The position numbers and the translations under genes were made by a program. Of a DNA stretch of 64,000 nucleotides, positions 33,072 through 45,032 are shown piece by piece. Source of the DNA: Deinandra increscens subsp. villosa (lineage: Eukaryota > Streptophyta > Magnoliopsida > Asterales > Asteraceae); assembly GCA_039602395.1 (NCBI GenBank), contig JBCNJP010000008.1, positions 19,483,867 through 19,547,866 of the forward strand, given 5' to 3'. How positions within the stretch are numbered: position 1 is the first letter of the stretch; the number at the start of each line of letters is the position of its first letter. The notes beneath the pieces were generated by a model that was not told the origin of the DNA, ran no database searches, and worked only from the letters and a program-made list of their open reading frames with translations.

Positions 33072-33432
33072 TGAAAAAGCACGATACGATCTTACTACAG
33101 CATGATTCGGTAATCGGATAACAACGAGAAGTAAATAAAGCTTTGCTTTATTGATTCACTCAGAGAATACAATGTAGAGAGAGAAAACACACTCAGTTTA
33201 CACACAGTTAAGATGTTGCAGAATGACAGAACTGACTAACTCTCTCTAACACGAACTATTTATAGTCACTTAGTCATAAGGCAGCGTACCAGCTGCGGAC
33301 CATCTGGTCCGCCCGGACCAACTGGTCCGGCGGTGCATATGGTACGGCCATATGACTAACTAACTCACACAGAAGCTCTTGTCTAGATACAATACACGAG
33401 ACACAACGTTAGCATAGGAATATGCTCTAACA
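33072..33432 (-). repeat. A2 5' LTR (361 bp)
   Basis: It matches 25925-26285 almost completely. The promoter-like CTATAAATAG is at about 33256-33265 (minus strand) with the palindromic GGACCA/TGGTCC pair just upstream. The right flank ATTCC is the target duplication. Confidence 0.95.
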
Positions 33433-35514
33433 ATTCCACGTTGCTTGATAAGGAGATGGTGTCCCAATGTTTAAAGGAAATGGGATACATCACAGTCTCT
33501 CATCCCACTATGAAAGCTCTCATTCCGCCGTACTGGAGAATGCTGGCACATTATTTACAAAAATGTGTCATTGCCAAGAAGAGCTATACGGATCAGCTGA
33601 ACCAAGTGCACACCCATGAAATGGTGTCACTAATCAGAGGTGTTTGGTTCAACTGGTCTAAGATGATTTTTGAAGATGTGAAAGCTGTTGTGTCAAGAGA
33701 TAAGAAGTTTGCTGCTGTTCCCAGGTTTATCCAGTCTGTTCTGGATTCAAGATACCCAAACCTGAGAAAGACCAATAACACCCATGACACAAAGCCGATG
33801 GGTATTGAAGTGTTTCCTATAAAAAATCAGAAGAAGAAGTTGTCGGATCAGATGCCATTCGGTGACAAGTTTGGAGAGTTTGCAGAGATTGTGAGAGACG
33901 AGGTTCCTGTTAACCGAAATGCATCAGTTGAAGAAGAACATAATATGCCTCCTCCTCAACAGAAAGTGGTTGCTCTTCCTGATGATTCTGACTGGGAAGA
34001 ATTTGATTTGAATGATGTAAGGATTGGAGCGCTCAATTTTGAAGGTGATGAGTCAATAAACTATGATACATATCTGGATGATGTTGACTTTGAGGAAGTT
34101 GAGACTGAGACAACAGAGACTCCATTGATCAGAAAACGGAAAGCCACGGAGGATCCTCCCCTCGGTGCTTCTGTTACAGATGATTTGACTGATATGACTG
34201 AGACTGTGTCAGCTGCTACACCACACCACACTGAAGGCCCTAGTGACCCAAGGAGAAGAAGACTTGATTCTTATGTGCCACCAGTCACAAGTTCAAGTGA
34301 TGGTCCGTCTTCTTCTCAGCCCACAGCCCAAGACAAAGGGAAAGCAGTAGAAACCCCGGAGTTCAGATTGGAGAAGGAACTCAGAGCTGAGATAGCAGAG
34401 TTGAAAGCCCAAAATGCAACTCAAAGTGAGATTATTGTTGATTTGATTGATATTCAGAAGGTTCACAATACTGAATTGGAGAATCAAAAGAAGGTAAACA
34501 GAGAATTCTCAAGGCAGTTTAGAGAACTTCACAAGCTGATCAGGCAGCTGAATTCAGAAAAATCAAGGCAAGGAGATAAAGTTGAAAGAGGATCAGGTGC
34601 AGGTGATTCCTCACAATCACCAGTATTTGATTTTGAAGCTGATATTCCTGAAGAAACTCAACCAGTTTTACCTGATGCCTCGAGTGAAGATAAAGATACC
34701 AGGGATAGAGATTACATGACGGTTCCAGCTTCTGATTTTGATGGAGGTTGGGAGTCACAAACATTTGCATATCCACCTGAAAGGTATCTAATCCAGTTGG
34801 GTGAACATTTTCATGATAAGCAAGGTATTACTGCACCTGTTAAAACCTGGATGTTTGATGGAGAGAAGAACATGTTTGTTGTGAGAAGAAGGGGTCAGTA
34901 TCCCTTGGAATACTACAAGAGCTGGACTCAATTTTATTCATGGACGAATGTGGATTTGACCATGCTTATATCAGGCTCCATTTTCAAATCCGTCAAACAA
35001 TGATCAAGCTACATACTTCTATAAGAAACTGGAAAAGGCTGTGAGGAGCAAGTTCAAGAGGTTTGAGGAGTTTCCTCACAAAAAGTCATATGTGAAGAAA
35101 TACAGGAGTGTTTTCAAGTGGGATGGCAAGAAAAATATCCCAGGGAAGGAGGATGAAAAGCTCAAGAAATTCACAAATGTCTTGTATCCACCGACTGACA
35201 AGACAAAGACGATACCTCTTCCTATGAGACATCCTGAAGACTGCCTGCATGATTTCCAGACCTGGGCTTATAGTGATTACTCCGGTGAAGCAAAGATTCT
35301 TTGCAAGTCAAAGACTATTGATGTCATGGAAGTTCATGATCTGATGCGATTCCATAAGAAAGACATCATGGTTTTAGCTAAACATCAGATTGAGTGTAAC
35401 CCAGACACTGAAGAATATGCAAAGTGTTACACTCGGGCAGTAGCTGAGATTGTAGCCAAGGAGATATGGTATGATCCAGCAACCGTAAATTTGTCAAAGA
35501 AGTTCAGGATGTGA
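33433..35514 (+). pseudogene. C1 accessory ORF (N-terminus missing, one frameshift)
   Basis: It is open from the A2 border (no ATG; the frame enters from upstream) to a stop at 35003. A one-step frameshift near 34970-34990 leads into the frame ending at 35514. Order of parts: a helical N-terminal block (WRMLAHYLQKC, EMVSLIRGVWFNW), FIQSVLDSRYPNL, an acidic region, a Ser/Thr/Pro-rich linker, a coiled coil (ELRAEIAELKAQNATQSEI, about residues 310-385), an acidic linker, and a basic C-terminal domain (YKKLEKAVRSKFKRFEE, LHDFQTWAYSDYSGEAKI, HDLMRFHKKDIMVLAKHQI). It matches the D2a ORF in order and in key blocks. A polypurine tract and LTR follow within 35 bp. No transposase, envelope or enzyme motif is recognisable. 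A2 interrupts its 5' part. Confidence 0.82.
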
Positions 35515-35533
35515 AGACAGTCTAATGCTAAAG

Positions 35534-35546
35534 CCTAGGGGAAGAT
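35534..35546 (+). other. C1 polypurine tract
   Basis: CCTAGGGGAAGAT sits directly before the TG of the LTR and about 20-30 bp after the accessory ORF stop. Confidence 0.8.
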
Positions 35547-36010
35547 TGTAGAGACCTGAAAATTGAGGCTTTTGCATTAGATGGATTTGGGCTTGTTTAG
35601 TGTTTTTGGGCTAGCTTGTAAATGTAATTGGGCTAACTTAGGTAGTCTAAAGTGGGTTGTAGGTCCGATTTTGTTAGTGTGGGCCTAGGTTGCGAAATCT
35701 TGTAAAGAGATTGACTTGTTCACCAAGTCAATCTCTACTATAAATAGTCTCCTCCTTTATTGTTTTAGGGTTGCTAGTCCCTTGGGGTGTTAAGGTGTAT
35801 CGAAATTCCTATTGAGGATTTCGATCTCAGGTGTAAGAAGTAAACGGTGATCAATACAATCGTCTTGTCTTCTAATTGGTTTGTTTTACTAGCTTTATTA
35901 TACTTTTCGATTATAATCTTTCACTGTTCTTCTTGAATCAACTAGTTAAACCGGATTCCGCACGGTTTCACTAGTCTATATATCGCGTGAGGGTTAATTT
36001 GATCCTTACA
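35547..36010 (+). repeat. C1 3' LTR (464 bp)
   Basis: It begins TGTAGAGACC and ends GATCCTTACA. TATAAAT is at 35739-35745. A 13-bp inverted repeat AGAGATTGACTTG/CAAGTCAATCTCT (35705-35735) lies right upstream. After the CA the sequence is family B 3' non-coding (B3), so C1 inserted in or recombined with B3. The other LTR is not in the window. Confidence 0.82.
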
Positions 36011-37652
36011 CATCATCAACATTGTATCTTCAATCAAGCTCCCCCTCAAGTGTAGAATCCACTCGTTCAATGAAATGAATCTTCAAACAAACTCTTCCTC
36101 AACTCGATCATAACTTGATCTTGAATACTTGATGACATTTGAGTGTATCTCTGGTCTTTCATCAACAGCTTCAGAAGACTTGAAGTCGTGATGTTTTGCA
36201 CATAGCAACCTGCTTAAACATTTAAATAACCTTAACGCAGAACGTCTCTTCAACAGCTTCAATTTTATAGACCGATATGATTTTGAAAATGATTTGTATC
36301 ACGCGTTGATCAGATCGAAAATAAAGCAGAAATAAATTCTTTTTGACTTTTCAAAGTTTATGCTAAAACATACCGAAAATCTTTTTGTTCTTTTCAGAAA
36401 TGAACTGAAATCTCAATACAGAATCAAACACTATTTTTGGTATGAGAAAGATCACTATATGGGATCATATTGCAACGCACTGAACTGCACTTCAATTTCA
36501 ATTAATCGAAGCACATAAGTCATGCTGATTGCTGGTATAATTTGTCCAACTTAAACTCAGGCAGAATCATACTCATAAAATCTGGATATGTTAAGGTATT
36601 GATTATGTTTGCTTTGACCAGTGTATCCCACACTATCAGACATTTTCAGTTTTTCTTTCTTTTTCCTTTTGTGTGACAGCACTTGTGATTTTTCACAATG
36701 CATAATATTTCCATGATATCGTCAACTGTGTTCCATGCAAAAAGAAATAAGAACATTAAATCGTCTACCTTAAGGTCGATCTTTCGATACGCAGATAAGG
36801 CCTCGGATTTAACAAAATAAGAAAATAAGACAAGTTGAAATTGTATAACCCAACAACAATCAGGTCGGTACTTCCGTACACGCAGAGAAAGTCCAATGAG
36901 TTATACGAAACACCAAAGAAAATAAAGCAGAACGTCAAACGAACACCGATCAGGTCGATCTTTCGATACGCACAGAAAGTCCGATCGTTTGACAAAATAA
37001 AGAAAATCAAACAAGTTTAAATCTTTGCAAAATGAACACATGTATACACAGTGACTTCTCATTTTGAAATTCACACTTATTTTCTTTTGTGTCATGAACT
37101 ATGCATCAAGATGTTATCCACATGGTCAAGCATTAGTATTTAGTGTATATCACATCTGAATACTTTCTGATTTGCCTAGCCTACCAAGCATATCAAACAA
37201 TGATCTTATGGCCCTTTCATCTACTCTATCAATGAGTCAGATACGTAAGCCAATGTACCATCATTTCCCAATGATCAATTTCTCACAATTTTATATATTT
37301 GGCATGTATTCACCTTCCTTCATTATATATTTGGCATGTATTCACTTTCTCCCCATAACATGCATTTTCTCAATTACTCCCCCTTACTTACAATTCTCCC
37401 CCTTAAAATGAAAACTCTATTTTTGGATTTTCATTTTACACAAAAACGAGACTCTATTTTTGGGTTTTTGAGAAAAACTTGTAAGCAAAGAAAATTGATC
37501 AATCAACACGGATATTTTTCAGTTTTAGAAATCTGAATTTGCATATTAGAAAGATGTATCATGAAATTTAAATTAAGCAGAATACTCCTCCATCAACAAC
37601 TTTGCAATCGTCGATAGGTATTCTAGAAGTACCTGCACACTGGTTAAACTAA
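36011..37652 (-). other. B3 3' non-coding region
   Basis: Collinear with the B1 region: AATCTTTTTG repeats (about 36337-36390), the stem-loop trio (36755-36993), GCATGTATTCACC (duplicated near 37303 and 37334) and the CCCCCTTAAAATGAAAA block. No coding capacity. Confidence 0.8.
36755..36993 (-). other. Three tandem stem-loops, B3 copy
   Basis: Units are 36755-36813, 36843-36906 and 36934-36993. The middle apical hairpin is GTAC-GGAA-GTAC on the sense strand, another GNRA loop differing from GGGA in A2 and B1. One closing stem has lost its last pair (ATTAAATC against GATTTAAC). Confidence 0.75.
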
Positions 37653-38077
37653 TTAGTCCAAAAATGACCCGAAGCGGATCGCTTCTGGTCGACCAGTGTC
37701 CTTGTTTTGCTTAGAAACCACCTTAGGTTTCCATTCATGTTGTTTTGGTAAGTCAGTTCTTGATGAAGCAATCACAGGTGACTGTGATGGGGAAACTACA
37801 TTTTGAGCTTTTGAAAACATTGGAACAAAATGGTTTTGTTTATGATAAAATGTAGACTCAACTTCATCAAAAACTCTGCCTTGTTTATCAAAGAACTTTG
37901 TGGTGGCAGGTTTACCAAAAACAGATTTCTTGTGAAATCTTTGTGGTGAATCAACAGGTGATGGACAATCTGTTGCCATATGCCCTGGGCGACGGCAAAT
38001 ATAACAAATTCTTGTCTTTTTATCCCATCTTTGATGTACCTGCGAAGAACACACATGAATATCTCTAACATGATCAT
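37653..38077 (-). pseudogene. B3 gag, C-terminal part with second zinc knuckle
   Basis: It encodes CSSQVHQRWDKKTRICYI, then an intact CCHC knuckle CYICRRPGHMATDC, a FFDKQGRVFDEVES block, and the end WKPKVVSKQNKDTGRPEA...FGSFLD and a stop. It is separated from upstream gag by an inserted piece of family B LTR (38078-38305). Confidence 0.86.
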
Positions 38078-38305
38078 CGGATCGTCTACTCGATCTAGCT
38101 AATCGGACATCGAAACGTAATTAACCGATTGTTTTATTGATCACCAAAGAACAATTACAATCAGTAAACACTCAGAAATAGACTCAGAGAATACACACTC
38201 AGAAACACACACTTAACCGAACTCGCACGCTCAGAAGTCCACCAATTACAAAGACCAAACATCTATATATACTAGCTGGTCCGAGCTTCGGCCGAACCTC
38301 AGGTT
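38078..38305 (-). repeat. Internal copy of the B3 LTR inside gag
   Basis: This 228-bp stretch equals part of the element's own 5' LTR (about 41696-41922), with one difference noticed (GACCAAAC against GAACAAAC), but lacks both LTR ends. It is followed by TTGAGAACTTTCAGAA, a 16-base copy of gag sequence found again near 38369-38385. It truncates the gag frame. Confidence 0.9.
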
Positions 38306-41160
38306 GAGAACTTTCAGAATCATATACCTGACGTCGGTGATCATGTACCCATTTAGATGTAGGGCTTAGAGATTGAGAACTTTCAGAAGAAATGGTTGCT
38401 TTCACAAAGACCTCAGCAATCTTCCGAGCATCAACACAATGAAGTGGAAATTCTTTGTCAGAAAATAATTGATCCGAACCCTTGAGTGTATAAAACCGCT
38501 CGGGTTGAATTTTATCAGCTTGAAAAACTTCCTTCTTCACTTGCTTCATCTTTAATTTCTTCAAATCTTGAGATGATGATGCTGGAACCTTCTCAGCTTT
38601 GTTTTGCATCCTGTGAAAACCCAATCCTTCATGTTTTCCAGAAATCTTCTCCTCAGAAGAGCAATGTCCATTCTTCGCTAATCGAGAAAATTCAGCTTTT
38701 ACTTCGGTAACATTCTTTTGAACATAAAAGATCTGTTCATCAAACTCAGGTTGAGACTGAATCTTGTCACTAGAAGTAGCTGACTTCTCATTATCAGCAG
38801 AAGATGAACCAGTTACAAACTTTGGTGCAGGAGAAACCTCAGATTTCTTTTCCTTCTTTTTCTTATGCTTCCTGTTCTTCTTCTTCAGCACAACTTCCTC
38901 ATCCTCAGCAGTAGAGGACGAAACCTTTGAATAATCAAATTCCTCAACTTGTTCCTTCACTTCTTTGACAGCTTCTTTGATATGAGCAGGAGGTGATGCA
39001 GTCTTATCAAACATTTTCTCAAAATTTTACATCATTAGCTAAAAAACTTGTGAAGACTTGAGAATTTGAAACATTATTGAGCAATCGATTAGCATCAAGA
39101 ACTTGAATTTTCAGATCAGAAATTTTCTGTTGAGCCTCAGCAAATTCCTTTTCTTTAGCAATCAATCGCTTCGCAACTTTGTGAGTTTCAAATTTTTGTA
39201 GACGAAGATTATCAAGTCCTTCATGTAACTCCTTTTTCAATTTATCCTCGTTTCTCTTTTGAATCTCTAAATTTGCAGCTTGAACTTTATTGACACGAAC
39301 TAACTCCCGCTTCTCATCCAACAACTTTCCCATGTCAACTTCATATACTTCAATCTTAGCAGTTGATTCTTCAACATTCTTTGTAAGCAGATCAAGCTTT
39401 ACTTTGGATTTATCAAACAAATTCTAAAAATCATTAGCAGTATCTTCAGCCTCATCCTTCCATTTCTTTATTTGATTGAACAAATCCTCCTTCTATTCTT
39501 CTAAAATGTCAATTCTATTAGCAAGCATCTGTTCATTTTCTCGAACAGAGTAAAGATTTGTGTGAAGCATACTCACATCTTTTAACAAAACTTCATTTTT
39601 CAACATCAACTCCTTCTCAGTGTTTTTAGACACCTCTAACTCTGCCTTTACAGCCTTGAATTCCTCAGAAAGCTTGTGAATTTTAAACAATAACGAAGTA
39701 TTTTCTTTCATCAGACTCTCCATATTCTCAGCAGATTCATAAGAACTTGGATTTGAACTAGTATCGGAACTAGTTTCTGAACAAAAATCTTCTTGTTGAT
39801 CATGAGTAACTATCAAAGCAGATGAATCATACCCAAACTGTTGACCCCAATCATACACACCATCATTTTGAGCCATCAAAGTTGTGGTCTTGCTTGTGTT
39901 ACTAGTAGATGGTTGAGTAAAACCAGGCTTTGGTGATAGAGGAACACCAGACTTATTTGCATGTGCCTGATGACATTCCTTGGCAAAATGTCCAAACTGT
40001 TGACATTTATAACACTTCAATTTAGACTTATCAAATCCCAATTTTCCATTGAAATCAGCTGAACCCATGTTGTGCTTTTTAAAAAACCGTTTCGATCGTT
40101 GACCTAGCATAGCATATTGCCAAGCTAAATCTAGTTCATTCAATTGATCATCATCAAGTTCGTTAAGATCATCCCTTGTAATCTTGGCATCAGCAACATC
40201 TTTGATAATCAACCCCAATGATGATGAAATTAAAGCAGAAATCATGTTTGCACAATCATTTGTAGAGTCAGCAGAAAAAGCATTCTGATTTAAAAAATTT
40301 GGAATTGTAAAGTTACAACCTCGTGAAGACGTATTATCAGAATTATCAGAAATTCCAGTCAAGAAGGCTGTACTTGGTGCAAAACTCAGACTTTGTTTAG
40401 CTTTAGCATTCATGCTTGCCGTATTTTCACCATGATACAACTCAGGATGTTGCATGGTAGCAGTTGATTTCTTGGAATTCAACATTTCCATTTCTCGAGC
40501 ATGAAGTTTTCCAGTAAGCTCGTGAAATGTCATGGTAGAATAATCCTTGTCATGAGTGAGCAATAAAACATAATTCTCCCACTTTTCAGGTAATGCTTCC
40601 ATGATCTTTTCCTTTAAATCCGCATCAGATTTTTCAATTCCAACAACCTTCAATTCACTAATCAAATGTGAAAATCTTGAAACTAGAGCAGTAATGTTTT
40701 CATTGTCATAATTCTGAAAATTATCAAATTCTTTGTTCAAGACTTTCTTTCGACTCTTCTTATAATCAGCATTTCCTTCACATCTTGCGGATAAAGCATC
40801 CCACAATTTCTTAGATTTCTTGCAAGTGCTAAATTGATGAAGCAATTCAGTAGGTAAAGCCATAGTAAGATAACCATAAACTTTCTTTTCAAGCTCATAA
40901 CTTTTTCTTTCAGTACCATCGAAATCTTGAATTTCTTTAAGATCTCCATCTTCCATTGGTCGTTCATACAACGTTCGAATTGGAATCCATAAATCAATGT
41001 CATTTGTGCTAATATAAGCAGAAAATCGTTTCTTCCAATTTTGATAATCTTCCAGCTTCAATAATTTGGGAACTTTCTGGCTTGTTCCAATTTCAATATC
41101 AAAATTCAGCATGGTTTGCATGGCACTTTGCATTGCAGCAAACGCGTGAAAATCCGACAT
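38306..41160 (-). pseudogene. B3 gag, N-terminal and middle part
   Basis: The start at 41160 (MSDFHAFAAMQ) is open to 39493 (555 codons). A second nonsense codon follows near 39424 in the same frame; 39420-39019 then continues, and a frameshift near 39020 leads into 39014-38306. Motifs: KVPKLLKLEDYQNWKKRF at about 30-47, LTMALPTELLHQFSTCKK at about 98-115, WQYAMLGQRSKRFFKKH, and a CCHC knuckle CYKCQQFGHFAKEC at about 383-396. A coiled coil follows, then a Lys-rich patch (KKKNRKHKKKKEKK) and SPTSKWVHDHRRQVYD. Two stops, one frameshift and the LTR piece disable it, but it is otherwise the fullest family B gag. Confidence 0.87.
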
Positions 41161-41668
41161 CGTTCGAAAAATTAAAAATTCTGCTGGCCGAACTCTCTCC
41201 GAACTTATAACTAAGCTCCGAACTTTGTCCGAACTTGCTCCGAGTCAAAATCAACAGACTGAACTCCTAAAAGACTCCGATCTAGCACCGAACTACCTCC
41301 GAACCTTGATTTAACTCCGAACCTTGTCCGAACTAGTGACCGAACACAGAAAACTCCGAACTTTGACCGAATTAACGCCGAACTCTCACCGAAGATGGAC
41401 TGAACTTCAAGTTCGAAGCAGTTACTCCGAACCTGATCAGGAAACTCCGAACTTCGAACTCATTTTTCAAAAACTCGCGAAAAATGAGTGATTTTGACGA
41501 AACTCGTTACTGTGGATCAGTAAAACCAATAGAAAGTGATTTAGGAACAATTTTGACACCAAAAACTCGATAGAATTGATGAACAACACGAAAACAATCT
41601 CGAGAAACACGAAAAACGCTTCAAATATCCGAAAAAAGAAACCACAGATCAGTAGAGTGAACCAGAAA
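41161..41668 (-). other. B3 leader with CTCCGAACT repeats
   Basis: TCCGAACT half-sites crowd 41180-41460, as in B1. No ORF supported. Confidence 0.8.
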
Positions 41669-41680
41669 GCTCTGATACCA
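41669..41680 (-). other. B3 primer-binding site
   Basis: TGGTATCAGAGC on the minus strand, two bases inside the LTR. Confidence 0.93.
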
Positions 41681-41682
41681 CT

Positions 41683-42032
41683 TGAAAAAGCGTGAGCATC
41701 GGATCGTCTACTCGATCTAGCTAATCGGACATCGAAACGTAATTAACCGATTGTTTTATTGATCACCAAAGAACAATTACAATCAGTAAACACTCAGAAA
41801 TAGACTCAGAGAATACACACTCAGAAACACACACTTAACCGAACTCGCACGCTCAGAAGTCCACCAATTACAAAGAACAAACATCTATATATACTAGCTG
41901 GTCCGAGCTTCGGCCGAACCTCAGGTTCGGCCAGTCCGAACTTTAGGTTCGGACCTAGTTCGGCCAGACCTAATTTGACATGATCTTGATCTTGTTTGAT
42001 ACTTCACACGACGCACATATCAGGTATCAACA
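41683..42032 (-). repeat. B3 5' LTR (350 bp)
   Basis: On the minus strand it begins TGTTGATACC and ends CGCTTTTTCA. TATATATA is near 41886 and the palindrome CCGAACCTCAGGTTCGG near 41913. Confidence 0.94.
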
Positions 42033-42172
42033 TGTGTTTGTCAAGGCGTTTTCTCTGTCTCAGTTCTAAGTGTTTACTGGTTGTAATTGTTCTCTTTGAT
42101 CAATAAAACAATCGGTTAATTACTTGTTTCGTATCCGAATTAACTAGATCGAGTAGACGATCCGATGCTCTC
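42033..42172 (+). repeat. B4 5' LTR, 3' part
   Basis: Only the last 138 bp or so of a family B LTR (…CAATCGGTTAATTA…) remain, cut by B3 at TGTGT. It is followed at about 42173 by a degraded primer site TGGTATCTGTGC (two changes from TGGTATCAGAGC) and a leader with GTTCGG motifs (42420-42640), then the gag ATG at 42688. Confidence 0.85.
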
Positions 42173-42687
42173 AAAATTTCAAGTGGTATCTGTGCAATCT
42201 GGTTCATTCTACTGATCTGTGGTTGCTTTTTCAGTATTTTTAAAACAAAATGTGTTGTTTTTAGTGTTTTTACGAGTTTTTTATCATTTCGATCGAGTAT
42301 TTTGTGAAAATTGTGCTCCTAAATCATTTCTGATCATTGTTTCTGATCAACTGTTGCAAATCTCTTCAAATTTTGTCCAAATTCGAAAGTTTTAAGTCGA
42401 GTATGTTTCTGCTCTGATCAACAGTTCTCCGAACCTAAAGTTCGTCAGAGTAACCGCTCCGAACTTCGAGTTCGTCTAACGTTCGGATTCATTCTTGTTC
42501 GGTGGTCATTCGGAAGAGGTTTAGAAAGGGTTTATTTAGGGTTCATATATTATTCTAGTTCGGTTGAGGTTCGTTCAAAGTTCGGATAGATTCGGGTTCT
42601 GAAAGGTTCGGAAAAGGTTCGATAGAGGTTGGGATAAGGTTCAGATCATAGGTTAAGTTTCGTATGATCAGAATTTAAATTTTCAAG

Positions 42688-45032
42688 ATGTCAGAATTTC
42701 AAGCTTTTGCCGCCATGCAAAACGCAATGCAAACAATGTTGAACTTTGACAACGAAATTGGAACAAGTGAGAAAGTTCCCAAGTTGTTGAAGTTGGAAGA
42801 TTATCAAAATTAGAAGCAACGATTTTCTGCTTACATATGTACGAATGATATCGATTTGTGAATTCCGATTAAGAAGCTTTACCAACACCCAATTGATCAA
42901 GAAGATTTCAAAGAAGTTCATACCTTCGACATTGCAGAAAGAAAATCATATGAGCTTGAACAAAAAGAATTTGGTTATCTTACGATGGCATTACCCACTG
43001 AGTTGTTACATCAATTTAGTACTTGCAAGAAATCTAAACAATTGTGGGATGCTTTATCAACAAGGTGTGAAGGGAACGATCAGTACAAGAAGAGTCGGAA
43101 GAAGGTGTTAAGTAAAGAGTTTGATAATTTTGAACATTACGAGAATAAAAACATCACGGCTCTTGTATCAAGATTATCACATCTTATAAGTGAATTGAAG
43201 ATTGTGGGGATTGAGAAGACTGATGAAGAGTTAAAAGAAAAGATTACGGAGGCTTTACCAGAAAAATGGAAAAATTATGTGTTGTTGCTTACACATGATA
43301 AATAATTTTCCACATTGATATTTCATGATCTAACTGGTAAACTTCATGCTCGTGAGATGGAAATGATGAATTCCAGCAAGTCTAAAGCAAATCTGCAAAA
43401 TCCAGAATTGTATCATGGTGAGAATGCTGCTAGTTTGACGGCAAAGACTAAACCAAGTCTAAGTTCTGCACCACCTACTGCTTTTATTGGAAATATTTCT
43501 AGAAATTCTGATAATAATCCATCACGGGGTTGTAGCTTTACAATTCCATAATCAACAAATCAGAATGCTTTTTTCTGCTGACACAGCAGATGATTGTGCT
43601 AATATGATTACTGCTTTGATTTCATCATCTTTTGGATTGGTTATCAAGAATGTTGCTGATGCAAAAATCACAAGGGATGATCTTGATAAACTTGATAATG
43701 ATCAATTAAATGAATTGGATTTATCTTGGCAGTATGTTATGCTGGGTCAAAGATCAAATAGGTTTTTCAAGAGAAATGGAAGAACTACTTCTGATTTTAA
43801 TGGAAGATTGGGTTTTGATAAGTCTAAGCTGAAATGTTACTGGTGTTCCAAGCTTGGACATTTTGCTAGAGAATATCAGCAGGCTCATGTTAACAAACCT
43901 GGTTTTACATCTAATACAGGTTCTCAACCATCTTCACGCAATTCAAACAAGTCAGCTTTAAAGGTTCAGAATGATGGTGTGTATGACTGGCGTAAATAGT
44001 TTGATACATCTGCTTTGATTGTCACACATGAGCAAGATGACTATTATTCTGATTCAAGGTCTTATGACGCTGCTGAAAATGAAAAGTTTGAATCAAAAAT
44101 TGAAAGTTTGTTGAAAGAAAATGAATCTTTGATGGATGAAGTCAAAAAGCTCACCGATGAATTTGAATTGGTTAAAGCAGATTTGGAAGCTTCTAAGAAG
44201 AATGAGACAGAATTGGTTGTGAAAAATGATCTGTTGGAAAAGGAGATTACCTTGAATACCAAATTTCTTAAATATGTAAAGAATGATTTGTAGATGTCTC
44301 AAAAGAATGAAAGGGATTGTGAAGAACGAAATATAAAATTCATAGAAGAGAAGGAGGAATTGGTTAAAGAAGTCAAGAAATGGAAGGATGAAGCAGAAGA
44401 TGCTGCTAATGATTTTCAAAATTTGTTTGATAAATCAAAAATCAAGCTTGATTTGCTCACAAAGAATGCTGGAGTATGTTGTTAAGATTGAGGCTTATTA
44501 AGTTGATACGCAGAAGCTGGTGGATGAGAAAAGAGAGTTGGTTAGTGTTAACAAAGTGCAAACTGCAAATCTGGAAATCCAAAAGCGTAACGAGGTTAAA
44601 TTGAAGAAAGAATTGTTTGAAGGGCTGGAGAATCTTCGTTTGCAAAAATTTGAAACTCATAAGGTTGCAAAAAGATTGATCAATACTGAAAAGGAGTTAG
44701 CTGAAGCTCAACAGCAAATTTCTGATTTAAAGATTCAAGCCATTGATGCTAATAGGTTGCTAAATAATGTCTCAAATTCGCAATTGTTCACTAACTTCTT
44801 AGCAAATGATACAAATTTTGAAAAGATGTTTGTTAATACTACATCACCCCCTGCAAATATCAAAGAAGTAAAAGAAAAGGTTGAAGATTTTGATTATTCA
44901 AAGTCTTCATCATCAATTTCAGAAGAAGAGAAACAAGAAAGCTAATAAGAAGAAGGGAAAGAAATCTGAAGTTCCTCCAGCTCCACAATTTGTTCATGGT
45001 TCATCTTCAACAAAGAATGAAAAATCAGCTAC
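42688..45032 (+). pseudogene. B4 gag, N-terminal and middle part
   Basis: It starts with MSEFQAF-type codons and KVPKLLKLEDYQN, then has at least two early stops. Open pieces at 42985-43305, 43315-43551, 43487-43999, 44015-44293, 44294-44485 and 44520-44945 cover capsid, the pre-knuckle block (WQYVMLGQRSNRFFKR), a knuckle position CYWCSKLGHFAREY (last Cys lost) and the coiled coil. It is interrupted at 45032 by E1 and resumes at 55810. Much more decayed than B3. Confidence 0.85.

Larger units (their letters stand above)
25925..33432 (-). mobile_element. A2: complete family A gag-only LTR retrotransposon
   Basis: Two 361-bp-span LTRs (25925-26285 and 33072-33432) differ at about 5 bases plus 2 small indels by my reading, so it is the youngest complete element here. 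The target duplication is ATTCC at 33433-33437 and TTCC at 25921-25924, the first base being hidden in the gap. Inside are a primer site, leader, gag (split by a CACTA fragment), the 3' non-coding region with the stem-loop module, and a polypurine tract. No pol. It is inserted in the accessory ORF of C1. Confidence 0.95.
36011..42032 (-). mobile_element. B3: family B element lacking its 3' LTR
   Basis: From the right: 5' LTR (41683-42032), primer site, leader, gag, and 3' non-coding region down to 36011, where C1 begins. The expected polypurine tract and 3' LTR are absent. The right flank TGTGT (42033-42037) lies inside the LTR of B4 at a point where intact family B LTRs read TGTGTGTTTCTGAG, so B3 inserted into the B4 LTR. 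Its 3' region is nearly identical, inverted, to B5 (63312-64000). Confidence 0.88.

Noticed and set aside
36765..37020. Small ORFs across the stem-loop trio (both strands, several copies)
   Set aside because: They recur only because the nucleotide sequence is conserved, several frames and both strands are open equally, and changes follow base pairing and not codons.
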